NCBI RefSeq assembly: GCF_014898055.3
Contig: NW_023601104.1
Coordinates: 83,869,106-83,933,105 of the forward strand
DNA: 64,000 nucleotides
Reading direction: 5' to 3'
Origin: Talpa occidentalis
Taxonomy: Eukaryota; Chordata; Mammalia; Eulipotyphla; Talpidae
Positions 1 through 10,369 of the stretch are shown piece after piece. Under the pieces are notes generated by a model that made no database searches, was not told where the DNA came from, and saw only the letters and a program-made list of their open reading frames with translations. Numbering within the stretch: the stretch's first letter is position 1; the number at the start of each line of letters is the position of its first letter. The position numbers and the translations under genes were made by a program.

Positions 1-2661
1 TCACCATTATATTTTCCCAGTCATCATGATATTAAACATATTTAAAGAGTTTAGTTTTACGTAGTTTCCACAATACAATCAATTACAATTACTCAGTTAG
101 CATTGAAAACCAAGTCTCACTGTTTCATTTACCATCAGTTCATCAAGAGTAACAGGGATACTTGATTAGGTAGAAAAAAATCTTTAAGGTAAGGCAGTAT
201 AACTTCAAGAAAATTTCATGTGTGTAAAAGTAAAAATTTACTTAAAGTAAAAATTTACAGAGTGTATTTTTGTAGATGACAAAATTCTCTAGTTTTATGG
301 TGTTACAGAAAATTGTAATACTAATAGATGACCAGAAACTTGTGTTAATATAATTTCATGCATCTTGTCTAATATTTCAAATGTCCTATTATTTTAATTT
401 CTCAAAATGTGTCAATGAACATAGACTAGCTATTATTCTTCCCAATTTGAAATGAAGTTGTAGAGGCTTCAAGAGCTTGGGTGATTCATGTTTGTTTATG
501 TTGCTGGTTCCTGGCCCAGTTTAGACTGCACTCAGCTGCACTCCATATACTTTTTAAAAGTGTGTACATCATAAATAAGAATTTGCTTAATTAGGCAGGT
601 TATATGGGCGGCTTTTATAACATCACTACATTTGGAGATTACATTTGATGGATAACCTTAACTGATAGTAATCTTTTCTATTTTGACAGTGTTTCAGAAT
701 TAATCTTGATGAATGCTTCTATTTACATATGTTAATCCTTTCTTAGAAGATTAATTCAATAAGCATTGAAAAATATCTGGGCAGGAAAAGTGTTGCTTCT
801 CAAATAAATTATAATTTAATCCAAATGGAGCTAGGCAGACTCTTTGAACATTCATCTTTTGGCCAATTATTGTTACAATATTACCTGGAATTAGTTAGTA
901 CAAGTGATACATCAAGATCACTACCTTTTTTTCTTTTGAGTAGAGCAAAAGTCGAATTTTTGTATCTATGATTATTATTTTCCCTGAGGATAGACCTTGG
1001 GATATTGACATTTTGCTAATGCTTACAAAATATAGTAAAAAGTTATATTTTTTACAATTGAATATTTGCTTTGCTTGACTTTTCATAGTCTTTTTTCTAA
1101 GCAGGTGTTGCACTGAAAGTAATTTGAGAAAAGAAGCTGAACTTCCTGCTAGAACAAGCCTATTATACTTAATTGGTGCTTATATCAGGGCTACCTACTT
1201 TCCCTCCAAAGTTAATCCTGAAGAATCAATCAATAGGTCACTGCTCAGGACTGTTGCATTCAGGAGGCTGATATGAATGTTCGCTGGAGATACATAAATA
1301 TTGTCAGAACAGATTAGGAAAGACAATTAAGTTGCATGAGTCCTTGCTTCTTACTGGCCATCCCATGGCCAATACCTAGCTAAGAAAGGGATTTCTATGT
1401 TTATCTGTTCGTTTGGAGAGGAATTGTGGTAATTATATCAAATACTGAGCATGGAGTACTTACCCTAATAAGACTGCTATTAGCCAACTCAGAATCAAGA
1501 GATAAAGGCTGTTTTGGTGGCAATGGACCAAAAGAGCAGGGTCAAATTCTTGTTCCCAGTCATCAGTGATTACGTGTTTCTGTGGTCTTACATCTAACCT
1601 CTGTGGTTTGCTGTACTTCTCCATCCAGCATGTACAAAGATCCTCCCCCTTGGCTATTCAGTTATTCGCTGCATACACATGGATCACTGGGAAAAACACA
1701 GTGGGAATACAAAGAAACGCAACCCGTGCACTGCATAGTCCAAACATTCACGTTCATGTTTATGCAAAATTAGTGGCCCTCTTTAACCCTGTTCTGGAGC
1801 AGCATAACAAACAAATAGGACTGCCTCACAGGAGAGAGCCAATGCCACATGGACATAATTTATAAGTTAATTAACAGCATCTACTGTGGCCAAGCAGTGA
1901 CAGATGTGACACCTGCTTCAGGGAAAAAAATGAGAAAAAGGACAGGACAGCAGAGGTCAGTTCCTTCTCTAGGGACATTGCGGTCATACACAGGTCACAG
2001 TGGCTGGCATATGAAACAGCATTTTTAATGGATCAAAATATTTTTGAAATCTGATTTATTAATAGGAATGTAATTAAAAAGCACGCACTGAATTTGCCAA
2101 CCAAATCAATAGTCAGGGTACAAGGGAGAGACATTTATACACCTAGGGTTGTTTAGAACCTTGAAATGCTTTCCATATTTTTTAAAAAAATCAATCTATT
2201 TGCCTAACATTATTTAAGTCTTCCATAAACTTTATTTTTTTAATTAAACAGAATGATTCAAGCGGCTCAAATTTTATAAAGAATAAAGTGAGTAGAAGGA
2301 AGTAATTTAAGTAAGGTGGGAGATTTATTTTGCTCAGTCAGGAAATATAAAATGAGTGAAAATAATGTCACCCTCTGAGAATCTGACTTAGTGTCTCTTG
2401 AGTCAAACTTGGAGGATCCAGGAATATGAGTTTATCTAAGTGCTTTATAAAAAACTAATCTCTTCTTATCAGGATACAAGAACACAGCATCTGTGTGTGC
2501 AGTGCTGAACTCCACCTGAAGTTGTTTTTGGAGATGCGTGGTTCGGACATTGGGAAGCTAGGGTTCACTCTGGGAAAACTTTCACTAGTGATCCCCTTTC
2601 AGTGGCAATGGTGAGTTTCCCAGACAAGGTTTTCAACAAACAGAGGTGTTAGTTGTATCCA
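1..2661. other. AT-rich non-coding stretch, no gene seen
   Basis: No recognisable gene. The open frames here (72 aa on minus at 895-1113, 99 aa on plus at 1566-1865) have no domain I know and no splice or promoter context, so I read them as chance frames. A possible old MIR lies at about 400-550. The rest is unique-looking AT-rich DNA that could include decayed repeats I cannot name. Confidence 0.6.
400..550 (-). repeat. Possible MIR SINE fragment
   Basis: The order of weak matches (TATTATTCTTCCCAATTTGAAATGAAG, then a GAGGCTTCAAGAGCTTGGGTGA stretch, then GGTTCCTGGCCCAG) follows the reverse complement of a mammalian MIR core and tRNA head. Divergence is high and there is no clear end, so this is a tentative call. 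Confidence 0.35.
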
Positions 2662-2674
2662 AAAGGGCAGATTT

Positions 2675-2942
2675 GGTCCTCCCCTGTGGTGCAGGTGGTT
2701 GGGTGCAGCACTGTGAATCTGTCTGCAGCCTCTGCAGTGCTGGTTTGATCTCCGCCTGCCTTGGAGCAACCCACGTGGCACAGCAGCCCTCTCCTGTCTC
2801 GCCCGCTGCTCCCCTCAGCAGTGTATTTCGGTTGTTCTGCCTGTTCTGTTCCCCACTCTGTCTCTGGTGAATCCTCTCACCCTTCTGCACATCTGGCCTG
2901 TACCCCAGCTCTTGTATAAATAAAATAAATCTAAAAAAAAAT
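2675..2942 (+). repeat. tRNA-derived SINE copy, GCAGGTGGTTG type
   Basis: Full-length plus-strand copy. The head carries the tRNA-like A box region and a B box near GGTTTGATCTCC. The body has CCCCTCAGCAGTGTATTTCGG and CCCACTCTGTCTCTGGTGAA, and the A-rich tail follows CTTGTATAAATAAAATAAATC. It is flanked by a 13-bp direct repeat, AAAGGGCAGATTT at 2662-2674 and AAAGGGAAGATTT at 2943-2955, with one mismatch. This is the TSD of a LINE-1-type insertion. Confidence 0.93.
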
Positions 2943-2955
2943 AAAGGGAAGATTT

Positions 2956-3345
2956 ATTTATTATAAAAGGGAGAAAGAAGTAAAGATGCTTGCACAGACA
3001 CAAGTGGACAGGAAGAGCTGTCCTGGAAAGTACGGCTTTGCTAAGAGAAGCCTGCATGGGCACAAGCAGCAGCCCTGGGAGAAGATCTGCCTCTGCTGTT
3101 TTGCAAAGGGAGGTCACAGGTCATGAGTGGGCAGGAGGTCTGCTACCAGCAAAGGGAGGGAGTTGGCAGTGAGGAGCACATGCATAGGCACAGGCAGGCG
3201 GGCAGAAGGGCTGCTGCCCCAGGCCAGAGCAGAGACTGCACTGATAAAGTCTTCTCTTTGGGAGGGGCTCACTCCTCACTCCTTTGTGAAGTTGTTAATG
3301 CTTGTAAATTACTTCTAGGGTGTGATTAGGTTGATTTGTAAAGAC
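2956..3345. other. GC-rich unassigned segment, possible LTR remnant
   Basis: This segment is much richer in G and C than its surroundings and starts with GATTTATTTATTATAAAAGGG next to a SINE. On the minus strand it reads as a pyrimidine-rich tract running into TTTTATAATAAATAAATC, which could be the polyadenylation region of an old LTR. No TG...CA ends or target duplication were found. Frames of 60-100 aa crossing it look like chance. Confidence 0.3.
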
Positions 3346-3585
3346 TAGTAATTCTCTACAATGGCCTCCAGCTCCATACCCCATCTCTGGTCTGCGCTTC
3401 CCTTCGCTTTGTGATACTTTCCACAGCATCTGATACTTGCTATAGCACTTGATGCCTGAGGATTTTTCATTTCTATAACTGGTTTAACGACTATGTTAAT
3501 CACTTCTTCCTTACTTCCAGCTCCTGGCCTTGGATGAGCCAGGTTTCTGATCTTGTAGTGCGGCCTTTCCAACTCTTCTACTCTT

Positions 3586-3870
3586 TTTTTTTTCAAGTAT
3601 TTATTTATGCATACAAGAACTGGGGTGCAGGCCAGAGGTGCAGGAGGGTGAGAGGATTCACCAGAGGTAGAGTGGGGAGCAGAACAGGCGGATCTATTGA
3701 AATATAGTGCTGAGGGGAGCAGCGGGTGAGATAGGAGAGGTCTGCTGCGCCATGTGGTTGCTCCTTGACTGGCTGGGGATTATGGTGGCTCCTTGACCTG
3801 TTCTTGCTACAGTGGCTGGCCATGGCTTGATAGCACTGTCTTTAACCCCTGTGCCACCAGGGAGGCCCCA
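3586..3870 (-). repeat. tRNA-derived SINE copy, with extra internal segment
   Basis: Minus-strand copy. The T-rich tail complement is at about 3586 and the head complement (CCACCAGGGAGGCCCC) is near 3855-3870. The TSD is CAACTCTTCTACTCTT at 3570-3585 against CAACTCTTCTATTCTT at 3871-3886, 16 bp with one mismatch. The region matching the tRNA head contains a partly repeated CTCCTTGAC / GCTCCTTGACC segment, so this copy has an internal duplication of roughly 20-30 bp. Confidence 0.92.
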
Positions 3871-3886
3871 CAACTCTTCTATTCTT

Positions 3887-4265
3887 AACCTCCATCACAA
3901 CCAAGGAAATACATCAGATGCCCCTTACCTTCACCCCAGTTGAGCAAGTTGTCTCCCTAAGTTGAGACACACCTTTCCATACAGAATGTGTTAGGGGGTA
4001 TTCGGGAGTTCAGCAGGTTTTGGGGCATGAAGGATAGCTGGATGGCTCAGAGGGTAGTAAAGCAGTTGCCACTGTCGACTCAAGTCCCTACTGTGTCTGA
4101 AAATCAAACTGACAGAAACAGAGGAGCAGGAGCAGACCTATTTACTTTTTTTTTTAATTCTCAGAAAAGTTTTATTTATTTATTATTTCATTAAAATTTT
4201 TTATTGACTTTTTGCTTGAAGAGAGCACAGTATTGCTGGAGAGATGTGACAGGTTACAAAGTGTG
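3887..4265. other. Unassigned stretch
   Basis: No gene. About 4036-4100 contains GGATGGCTCAGAGGGTAG followed by GACTCAAGTCCC, which faintly recalls tRNA A and B boxes, but there is no clean tail or TSD. AT-rich TTTATTTATTATT sequence precedes the LTR that begins at 4270. Confidence 0.4.
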
Positions 4266-4269
4266 AGGT
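4266..4269. repeat. Target-site duplication, left copy (AGGT)
   Basis: AGGT directly before TGTTACAG. It matches AGGT directly after CGCAACA at 5325-5328. A 4-bp match alone has a chance probability of 1 in 256, but it falls exactly at the TG and CA ends. Confidence 0.6.
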
Positions 4270-5146
4270 TGTTACAGGGCAACCCAGATGTAAAATGGGT
4301 TGGCCTAACTGTGGGTCCTCACCCGTGTGATTACAAGGGACTTAAAATGAGACTCACCCACTGGAATATACAAAAAGGGTAATAAAAGATCTATTTATAA
4401 AAAAAGGGAAATGAAGAAAGGAATAACTCAGGGAGAAAGAGAGAGAGAGATAAATTGGTGAATGTGTCCTACCAGTTCTGCTGAGCTTGAACCCCAATAG
4501 CACCCTGAAAGTGTTATAGGACAGGGAGAGGGACAGCCCAAACCCCGCAAACCTGCCTATTCTAAATGGGTTCTGCCATCCGCCGCATCAACACAAAACA
4601 TAGGAGACTTTAATGGGAAGGAACTTTAATAAAACTAGGAAACAATACAGGTAAGGCAAAGAGTCTAGTTTCTAAATGAAGCACCCAAAGTTACCCGTCC
4701 CCTCGTGGGTAAAACTCCATCCATATGGGATTGGCCCAGAACAAGGCCCCAAAGCCTGCCACAAGTCTAAAGCATCTTCCAGTGGGGACCCACAGCAAAG
4801 GGTCACAAACAACCGGACAAGCCCGGAAGGAAAAGAGCAAAATCAACATCAAGATAAAAGCTGCCATTGTCACCTCCCCACGGGTCTCACCCACATCTGT
4901 GTCACCCAGTCCACGACCAAAAGACAAGCACAGTTTCTTCACGTGTCTCTAGGCTCCATGCACCTCCTCCAGGTCTCCTGGCTCCATCCTGCTTCCTTCC
5001 TTCCTCAGTGTCTTCTGCAGCTTCTCCTCTTCCTGCTCAGCTCCACCCTCCCTTGGGTGGGGCAGGGAACCTCCCCCTTTCCTGGGGACTACCCTGTTAC
5101 AAAAGCTGGCAAAAAACCAAGCATCCCCAAGGCCCACATATCTGGT

Positions 5147-5152
5147 TATATA
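5147..5152 (-). promoter_or_regulatory. Candidate TATA box of the LTR
   Basis: TATATA, read in GGTATATAACC on the minus strand. It lies about 60 bp downstream, in the minus direction, of the ZNF143-like box. Placement fits an LTR U3 promoter, but activity is inferred. Confidence 0.35.
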
Positions 5153-5211
5153 CCAAGCTTGGCTGCTTAACTCCACCCTCAGTTCCCAGCAATTCTCCCT
5201 TCAGTGGTGAT

Positions 5212-5233
5212 GACATTATGGGATTTGTAGTCC
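5212..5233 (-). promoter_or_regulatory. ZNF143/SBS-like motif in the LTR
   Basis: The minus strand reads GGACTACAAATCCCATAATG, close to the known ZNF143 (SBS) motif ACTACAATTCCCAGAATGC. Such sites are common in promoters and in some LTRs. The match is by eye only. Confidence 0.4.
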
Positions 5234-5328
5234 TTGGCATCTTGGATCTCTCTGGCTGGGGTGGGGGTGGGGCCCATAAAATTTATTTGTGGAGTTTATT
5301 TAGACATCCTTTCACCCCGCAACAAGGT

Positions 5329-5827
5329 GAGTTTGGTTTACTGGAGGATGCTTAGCAAGGCCTGTTAGGATTCTTCTGGGTCACCAGAGATAAATATGCC
5401 CTTTTCCTCTGGAGACAGGAAGGCACCTCTCACTGGAGAGTTTTAAGACCCATTCCAATGAAGACTGGGGAGGAGAGGAGAAGCTCCCCATTACCTTCCT
5501 GCTTCTATTCTTTTCTCAAACTCTGTCAGCTTAAAATATTCAGCAAAGCAAGGGCTGTTTCGCTGTGGCAGTGTGTCCAGAGTTCCACCAAAACATAGAC
5601 CCTGGCTAAACCCACAGTGAACTAGGGGGCTTTTAGAAATAGATGTTGGTCTTCTGCATTTTAACATGTCCATTCCCAACATCAACTAGTCATGTACATA
5701 TTTTAAAAACTACAATCTAGGAAAACTTAAACTTTAAAATAACAAAATTGATGTGTCATTATTATTTTTTGAAAAGACTTAGAATCAAACAATTTATCTG
5801 GACAGTCATTACCAAAGAATATTCCTT
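5329..5827. other. Unassigned stretch between LTR and MER5A
   Basis: No gene or named repeat recognised. The first 200 bp is moderately GC-rich (CTCTGGAGACAGGAAGGCAC) and may be part of an older repeat. A 64-aa minus frame at 5491-5685 has no recognisable domain. Confidence 0.4.
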
Positions 5828-6275
5828 GTACCAGCAACATCAACATATCACCTAGGAGGGCCTCCCGATTGGCGCAGGGGTTAAGCACAGCACTGCGAAT
5901 CTATCTGTAGCTTCTGCAGCACGAGTTCTATCCCCGGCCAGTCAGGGAGCTACCCACATGGCACAGCCGATCTCTCCTGTTTTGCCAACTGCTCCCCTCA
6001 GCAGTGTGTTTCAGTCAGTCTGCCTGTTCTGGTCCCCACTCTGTCTCTGGTGAATTCTCTCACCCCCCGCCCCACCTCTGGCCTGTACCCCAGTTCTTAT
6101 ATGCATAAATAAGTAAATCTTTACCAAAAAAATATCACCTAGGAATTTGGTAGAAATGTAATTTCTTGGGTTTTATCCGAGAACTACTACTGAATTGGAG
6201 TCTCTGGGGCAGGGTTCAGTGATTTGTTTTAACACATCCTCCAGGGAATTCTAATATACTGAAGTTTGAGAGCAT
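5828..6275. mobile_element. MER5A-like DNA transposon, split by a SINE
   Basis: Outside the SINE at 5858-6131, the sequence follows a MER5A (hAT-Charlie, non-autonomous) consensus in reverse: CAGCAACATCAACATATCACCTAGGA, then TTGGTAGAAATGTAATTTCTTGGG, then ACTGAATTGGAGTCTCTGGGG, then TTTTAACACATCCTCCAGGG and AAGTTTGAGAGCATTGA. These short blocks are in the correct order. The SINE must be younger than the MER5A. Confidence 0.8.
5858..6131 (+). repeat. tRNA-derived SINE copy inserted in MER5A
   Basis: Full-length copy beginning GGGCCTCCCGATTGGCGCAGG, with a B box-like GAGTTCTATCCCC and the tail CATAAATAAGTAAATC. It has a perfect 13-bp TSD, ATATCACCTAGGA, at 5845-5857 and 6132-6144, made of MER5A sequence. 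Confidence 0.95.
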
Positions 6276-7099
6276 TGATCTAGTACTTTTAAAACATAGT
6301 TCAATAGCTGGTGAAAAAGGCTATTCAATTTTTTTTCAAAGTAATAGGTTGTGTCTGAAAGAACAGGTAAGAGCGCATTTGTGAGATCCATTTTAGTTTA
6401 TGTGAATTTTACACAGCTTTTTATAACTGTCTTCTTGTTTCTCCTGGTTTCTGCTGTGATGCAGGTGCTATCTGAATGCAGAGTCTATGGGGAAGGCACC
6501 TGTGGCAAAGACCACATTTGTGGCTTGCCAGATACAATCCTGAGTAAGTGCCAAGCAGGGGAACATATCATTACACTTGAATTGATGGGAAGAAATAAAG
6601 AAGACTTAAGAATGACAAGGATTTCCATTTCAGCAAGCCTCAACAAGATGAGGAAATGGCTTGTCTGGGGTTTGATGATGATAATACAGTCAAGATGTTT
6701 ATCTCGTGTAAACTGAAGATCATCCAAAGTGTAATTCCGAGTGGGAGTTTTGTTCAATAGTCTACACCCAAACCTTTTCTTCTTGCACTGTTCTTGCTTG
6801 TTTGCCATTTGAATATTTTTTCCCTAGTGTAATGTTGCTAGAACAGTGAGCTGACTCACTCACTTCCACAGAACAGACTATGAATAAGTAGAAAATAGTA
6901 ACTTGCACAGTAGAAATTTGGCACACACCACCTGGACCAAGTCATCCAGGTTACTGTTTATGAATAGCCAACAGGGATAAGCCCTGTTGAGTGTGTGCAC
7001 CATATATTTCTGCCTCCTTTTTTCCCCTTCAGAATCTGCTCAAAGATGACCTTCTAAGTCAATGCTCTTGGTTACCTTAGACAGCATTGTCTCCCATCT
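6276..7099. other. Unassigned stretch with a 121-aa chance frame
   Basis: A plus frame of 121 aa at 6351-6716 starts with a hydrophobic stretch (VYVNFTQLFITVFLFLLVSA), so it superficially resembles a small membrane or secreted protein. The frame has no Kozak-quality start, no recognisable family and no exon context. I read it as chance but flag it because the hydrophobic segment followed by cysteines is the least random-looking frame in the unique DNA. Confidence 0.35.
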
Positions 7100-7330
7100 A
7101 CCTCAAGAACTGTCTATTCAAGCATTTGCTTTATTTTCTCCATAGTCTTTTCAATATGTGGTATTCCTCCTGTGTGTATGTCCGTACATGTGTTTTGTTA
7201 TTTACTTATTTCTTCAGTAAATGGGAAACCCCATGAGAGGAAGCAGTTTAGATCATTCTTCACTACCTGCCAAGGATTTAGAATAATGTCTGTCACATAT
7301 GAGGTGCTCAGTCTATACATTTTTTAAAAG
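7100..7330 (+). repeat. Possible L2 LINE 3'-end fragment
   Basis: Weak match in order to the L2 3' end: a TTTATTTTCTCCATAG stretch, GTAAATGGGAAACCCCATGAGAGGAAGC, then AATGTCTGTCACATATGAGGTGCTCAGT. These resemble the L2 CTCCATGAGGGCAGGGAC and TGCCTGGCACATAGTAGGCGCTCA blocks. Confidence 0.45.
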
Positions 7331-7461
7331 GAACTTGACCTATTCTCTTGGAAGCCATAAATATCAACAATGGAATTTGAAATCACTGTTAACTCCAAAA
7401 TCTACCATTACTTCACCAACCTGCCACATATTTAATGCATATTATTATCATTTGTAAATAA

Positions 7462-7630
7462 TAACTACTAACACTTATGTGCTTGAATTGCTTGCATATA
7501 GTTCAATCCCACGATTATAATAGGAATTCAGGTAGTAGTATTCTGGTTTTATAGATGATGAAATGGGGAGATAGATATTTAAGGAAAGGGTGAAATAATA
7601 GACTGAAGAATAGGATAGATTCTTAACCCT
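7462..7630 (-). repeat. MIR SINE fragment
   Basis: Reads AATAACTACTAACACTTATGTGCTTG, then TAGTATTCTGGTTTTATAGATGATGAAATGGGGAGATAG. This is the reverse of the MIR core (matching TTATCCCCATTTTACAGATGAGGAAACTGAG). Old and diverged. Confidence 0.6.
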
Positions 7631-7824
7631 TTAAAATAACCCTGGATCTCTGCTTGTATATGTATGCGTGTACAGAAAAATGTATAGAACCAAAGACTAG
7701 AAAGTCATATATCAGAGTGAGTAATTTTCTGAGAGAATATTTTTTTTTCCCAACTTTATAACACAAGATCATAGAACTCTCTTAATTGGATAGTCAGATT
7801 CTTAATCCCTTTGTGAGTGGTAGT

Positions 7825-7890
7825 TGTTATAATATAGTTGTATCAGAGTCACCTGAGGTGTCTTTCCAAAGTGCAGATTGACTGGTGGAC
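7825..7890. mobile_element. MER5A-like fragment
   Basis: TATCAGAGTCACCTGAGGTGTC followed by AAAGTGCAGATTGACTGG parallels the MER5A block CAGAATCACCTGGAGGG...AAACACAGATTGCTGGG. Only about 60 bp is recognisable. It lies in the opposite orientation to the copy at 5828. Confidence 0.5.
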
Positions 7891-9159
7891 AGAGATGTGG
7901 ACAGAGTGGGCACAGGCTGGTGCTTAGTTAATGCACCCAAAAGTTAACGCACCCAGGTTTTCCAAGGCAAGTGGCAAAAATGGTATTTTTAAAATAGATT
8001 CCAGTACAGTAGGCTACAAATGTCATGTGTTGACAGTGGCAGGGAGAGGAAGGATGTAGATTACGGGGAAAATCCCTACTGATGTCTCAATTGTGTACAA
8101 GGAAAGACGCAGTTCAGGTAATGAGTCATAGGCAACAATTACTTTTCCCTGTAGCCTGTAGGTCAAGTTCAGATGGAGTCTGGTTCTGATTAGCCTGTGG
8201 GGACAAATGAGATCAAAGCCAGAATGTGTCTGGCTTTAGGGACATTAACACACCCCCTCTGACTGAATGAATGGCTCTTCGCTTAGAAAAGTGACAAGTG
8301 AGCGAGGTCCCTGATGGGTGACTCTGGGATGTAGGAATGGAGGCCAGGTTTTAATCTCAGAAGAGGAAGACTTGCCACTGATGTGCCTGACTTTTGACAT
8401 GAATACTGCAGCTGCTTGTACTCAGGCCTTAAATTGGAGTGAGGAAAAGGCAGAGGCTGTCATTGGCTGATGATGGATTTTCATCAGCTCATAACAAAAC
8501 TGAATAGCTCAGACAGCCTGTTGAAATAAATTTAATACTATTTTGGGGGAAAAAAAAGAAAGAGCAGATTCATTCTTGGCAGCTAAATTCAATCCTGTGT
8601 GAAAGTAAAGCTAACATAATTTCATGTGCCTCAAAAACCTTAAATCTCCCCCAGGATTTTTTTGCTCGCCCTTCTTCTCTCTCCCCTGTTTCTATCTCTC
8701 TTCCTTCAGGGAGGCCTGGTTTCCTATTTCATGTGGCTTTGGCCCCTTCCTGGATAGTTTCCATTTCCTCTGCACATGAACATAAACTACTCATGGTTAA
8801 CATGATATGGATCAGAATTGTCTTTGCAAAGGTCTTCCCTTGAGATTTTGTCCTACTGCCTAGACAGGAGGCCAATTAAACTCAAACTCAAAGGGCAGTC
8901 CGCATTTTCTCAGGTCCCTAAAATGACAAAGAATACATTTACCCATCCACTCTTTTGGGGAAAAATCTAATCAATCAGAATGACTTTGCTGTTTCCTGCT
9001 GGGTTATTGATGATGATGTTTGTTGTCTGTGTTTTTCCCCTCCCTTTTGTGTCAATCCAAATGCACACTCTGCAATCAATATTGAAGCTGGATTTGTGAG
9101 CCTAGTATTAGTTGACATGTTAGGAAAATACATAGTAAGTCTAAAGAAGAGAATACATA
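7891..9159. other. Unassigned stretch
   Basis: No gene or named repeat recognised. The segment 8160-8530 is less AT-rich and contains AGATGGAGTCTGG, CACCCCCTCTGACTGAATGA and a CATTGGCTGATGATGGATTTTCATCAGC part with short internal symmetry. It might be a conserved non-coding element, but nothing here proves it. Confidence 0.35.
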
Positions 9160-9440
9160 TAACTCATAAATTCCTTTACTCAGAGGTGACCATTGCTAAT
9201 ATTTTGGGATATATGTTTCTAGTTTTTGTTCTATACAGTTATCTATATAATCACATATATACCAACAGAACTCAAAGGGTCCATTGTTTCCACCTTAATC
9301 TATAGTCTTTTATTTTTCCCTGTCCTAAAATACAGCATTTTATAACATATTATTCATTCATAAACATATTATTATATTAATTAATTCTCTATTTTTGGAT
9401 AACTATGCTATTTCATTATGTGATTGTCCTATTTAAAGTC
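9160..9440. repeat. Ancient LINE-like fragment
   Basis: The stretch resembles the old LINE-1 (L1M-type) 3' region usually seen as GTGACCATTGCTAATATTTTGG, ATATATGTTTCTAG, then CATTTTATAACATATTATTCATTC. Similar sequences occur at 41640 and 61125. The 116-aa plus frame at 8955-9305 overlaps it and is chance. The family name is uncertain. Confidence 0.4.
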
Positions 9441-9949
9441 TGCAATTGTGAGTGCATCATAGTAAGAGTTAAGAAATTTTTTCTGCTGTCACCAGACATA
9501 AGTCACCATGTACTTATATTTCTGGGCCATAAATGGATGAGATAAGAACCATGTGTATGGCACATTTTGATGTTTTCATGAAGATATTTTTTTTCAGACA
9601 TTCCTGGCCTAAGATAAGGACCAGAAGATGCCATCACCAGGAACAGGCATTCCTGAAAGGCCCCCTTTCACTAAACAATACTGTATGACCTTATCTCACT
9701 GTCCCTGCTGGGAAATAGTTTCCTTTGGAAATCCTAGTTTCACTGTGTACTTTTCTTATTGAAAGAAAATAAGTACTTATCCTCTGTGTATCCATCTTGG
9801 TATGTCTTTAATTTGGCCCAGGCACCCACCACAAAAACGGACTCATTGAGTTCAGTTATGTGATAAATATCTTTCTAATACATTCTACATTTTTGTCAAG
9901 ATATGTGACTTTTTCTTTTTTTTAATTTATAGCTTCCTATCTCCATAGT

Positions 9950-10115
9950 GGTGGCTGTGGGTCTCAACATGTGGTCCCCAGAGTGGCAGCATCAGGACGT
10001 CCATGTGTTTGTTAATAACACAAATGACTATCTACCCAGATATGCAGGGGGTGTGGCCACAAAACACACCTAAGATTCTAACACACACTAATGCGTGACA
10101 ACTCTGGTCTAAGGC
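9950..10115. mobile_element. MER5A-like DNA transposon fragment
   Basis: GGGTCTCAACATGTGGTCCCC, CAGCATCAGGACGTCC and the far-end block GATTCTAACACACACTAATGC...ACTCTGGTC follow the MER5A order TCTCAAAGTGTGGTCCCC / CAGCATCAGCATCACC / GATTCTGATGCACGCT. It has the same orientation as the copy at 5828. Confidence 0.65.
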
Positions 10116-10369
10116 ATTTGGTGGCTGGAGAGAATTCTGTCTTTCAGGCTCAACTGGCAGCCTGAGTTGGCGCAACATGACTAGATCCACGGCAATGTTG
10201 GAATATATCTCTCTACTAAGAAAATCCAAATGTTGACTACTAATTCAGATTTCTGGGCTAACTAAGAATAGCAGCTCTTCTGGAAGAACTACAAAAGGCC
10301 TTACATTATGTACATCCTGAAGGAATGACCTTCATTTTCTATCTTCTGAAGAACCACATTCACCTCTTG

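Larger units (their letters stand above)
4270..5324 (-). mobile_element. Probable solo LTR of an endogenous retrovirus (ERV1-like)
   Basis: A 1,055-bp block begins TGTTACAG and ends CGCAACA, so it has the TG...CA ends of a retroviral LTR. It is bracketed by the 4-bp direct repeat AGGT at 4266-4269 and 5325-5328; 4-bp duplications are typical of gammaretrovirus-like (ERV1) integrases. It is GC-rich compared with its flanks. On the minus strand it has a TATATA box at 5147-5152, a ZNF143-like box at 5212-5233 and ATTAAA signals near 4609-4631, which is why I favour minus orientation. No gag, pol or env sequence adjoins it, so it is most likely a solo LTR left by recombination. Frames inside (164 and 162 aa on plus) are shadows. 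Family not identified. Confidence 0.65.

Noticed and set aside
4036..4170. GGATGGCTCAGAGGGTAG ... GACTCAAGTCCC as a second, different tRNA-derived SINE
   Set aside because: Only the two short box-like matches are seen, with no TSD or second copy in the window.
4676..5355. Two overlapping plus frames of 164 and 162 aa, the longest outside LINE-1
   Set aside because: They lie in the GC-rich LTR in competing frames, with no retroviral or other domain. The GC-rich composition explains the low stop-codon density.
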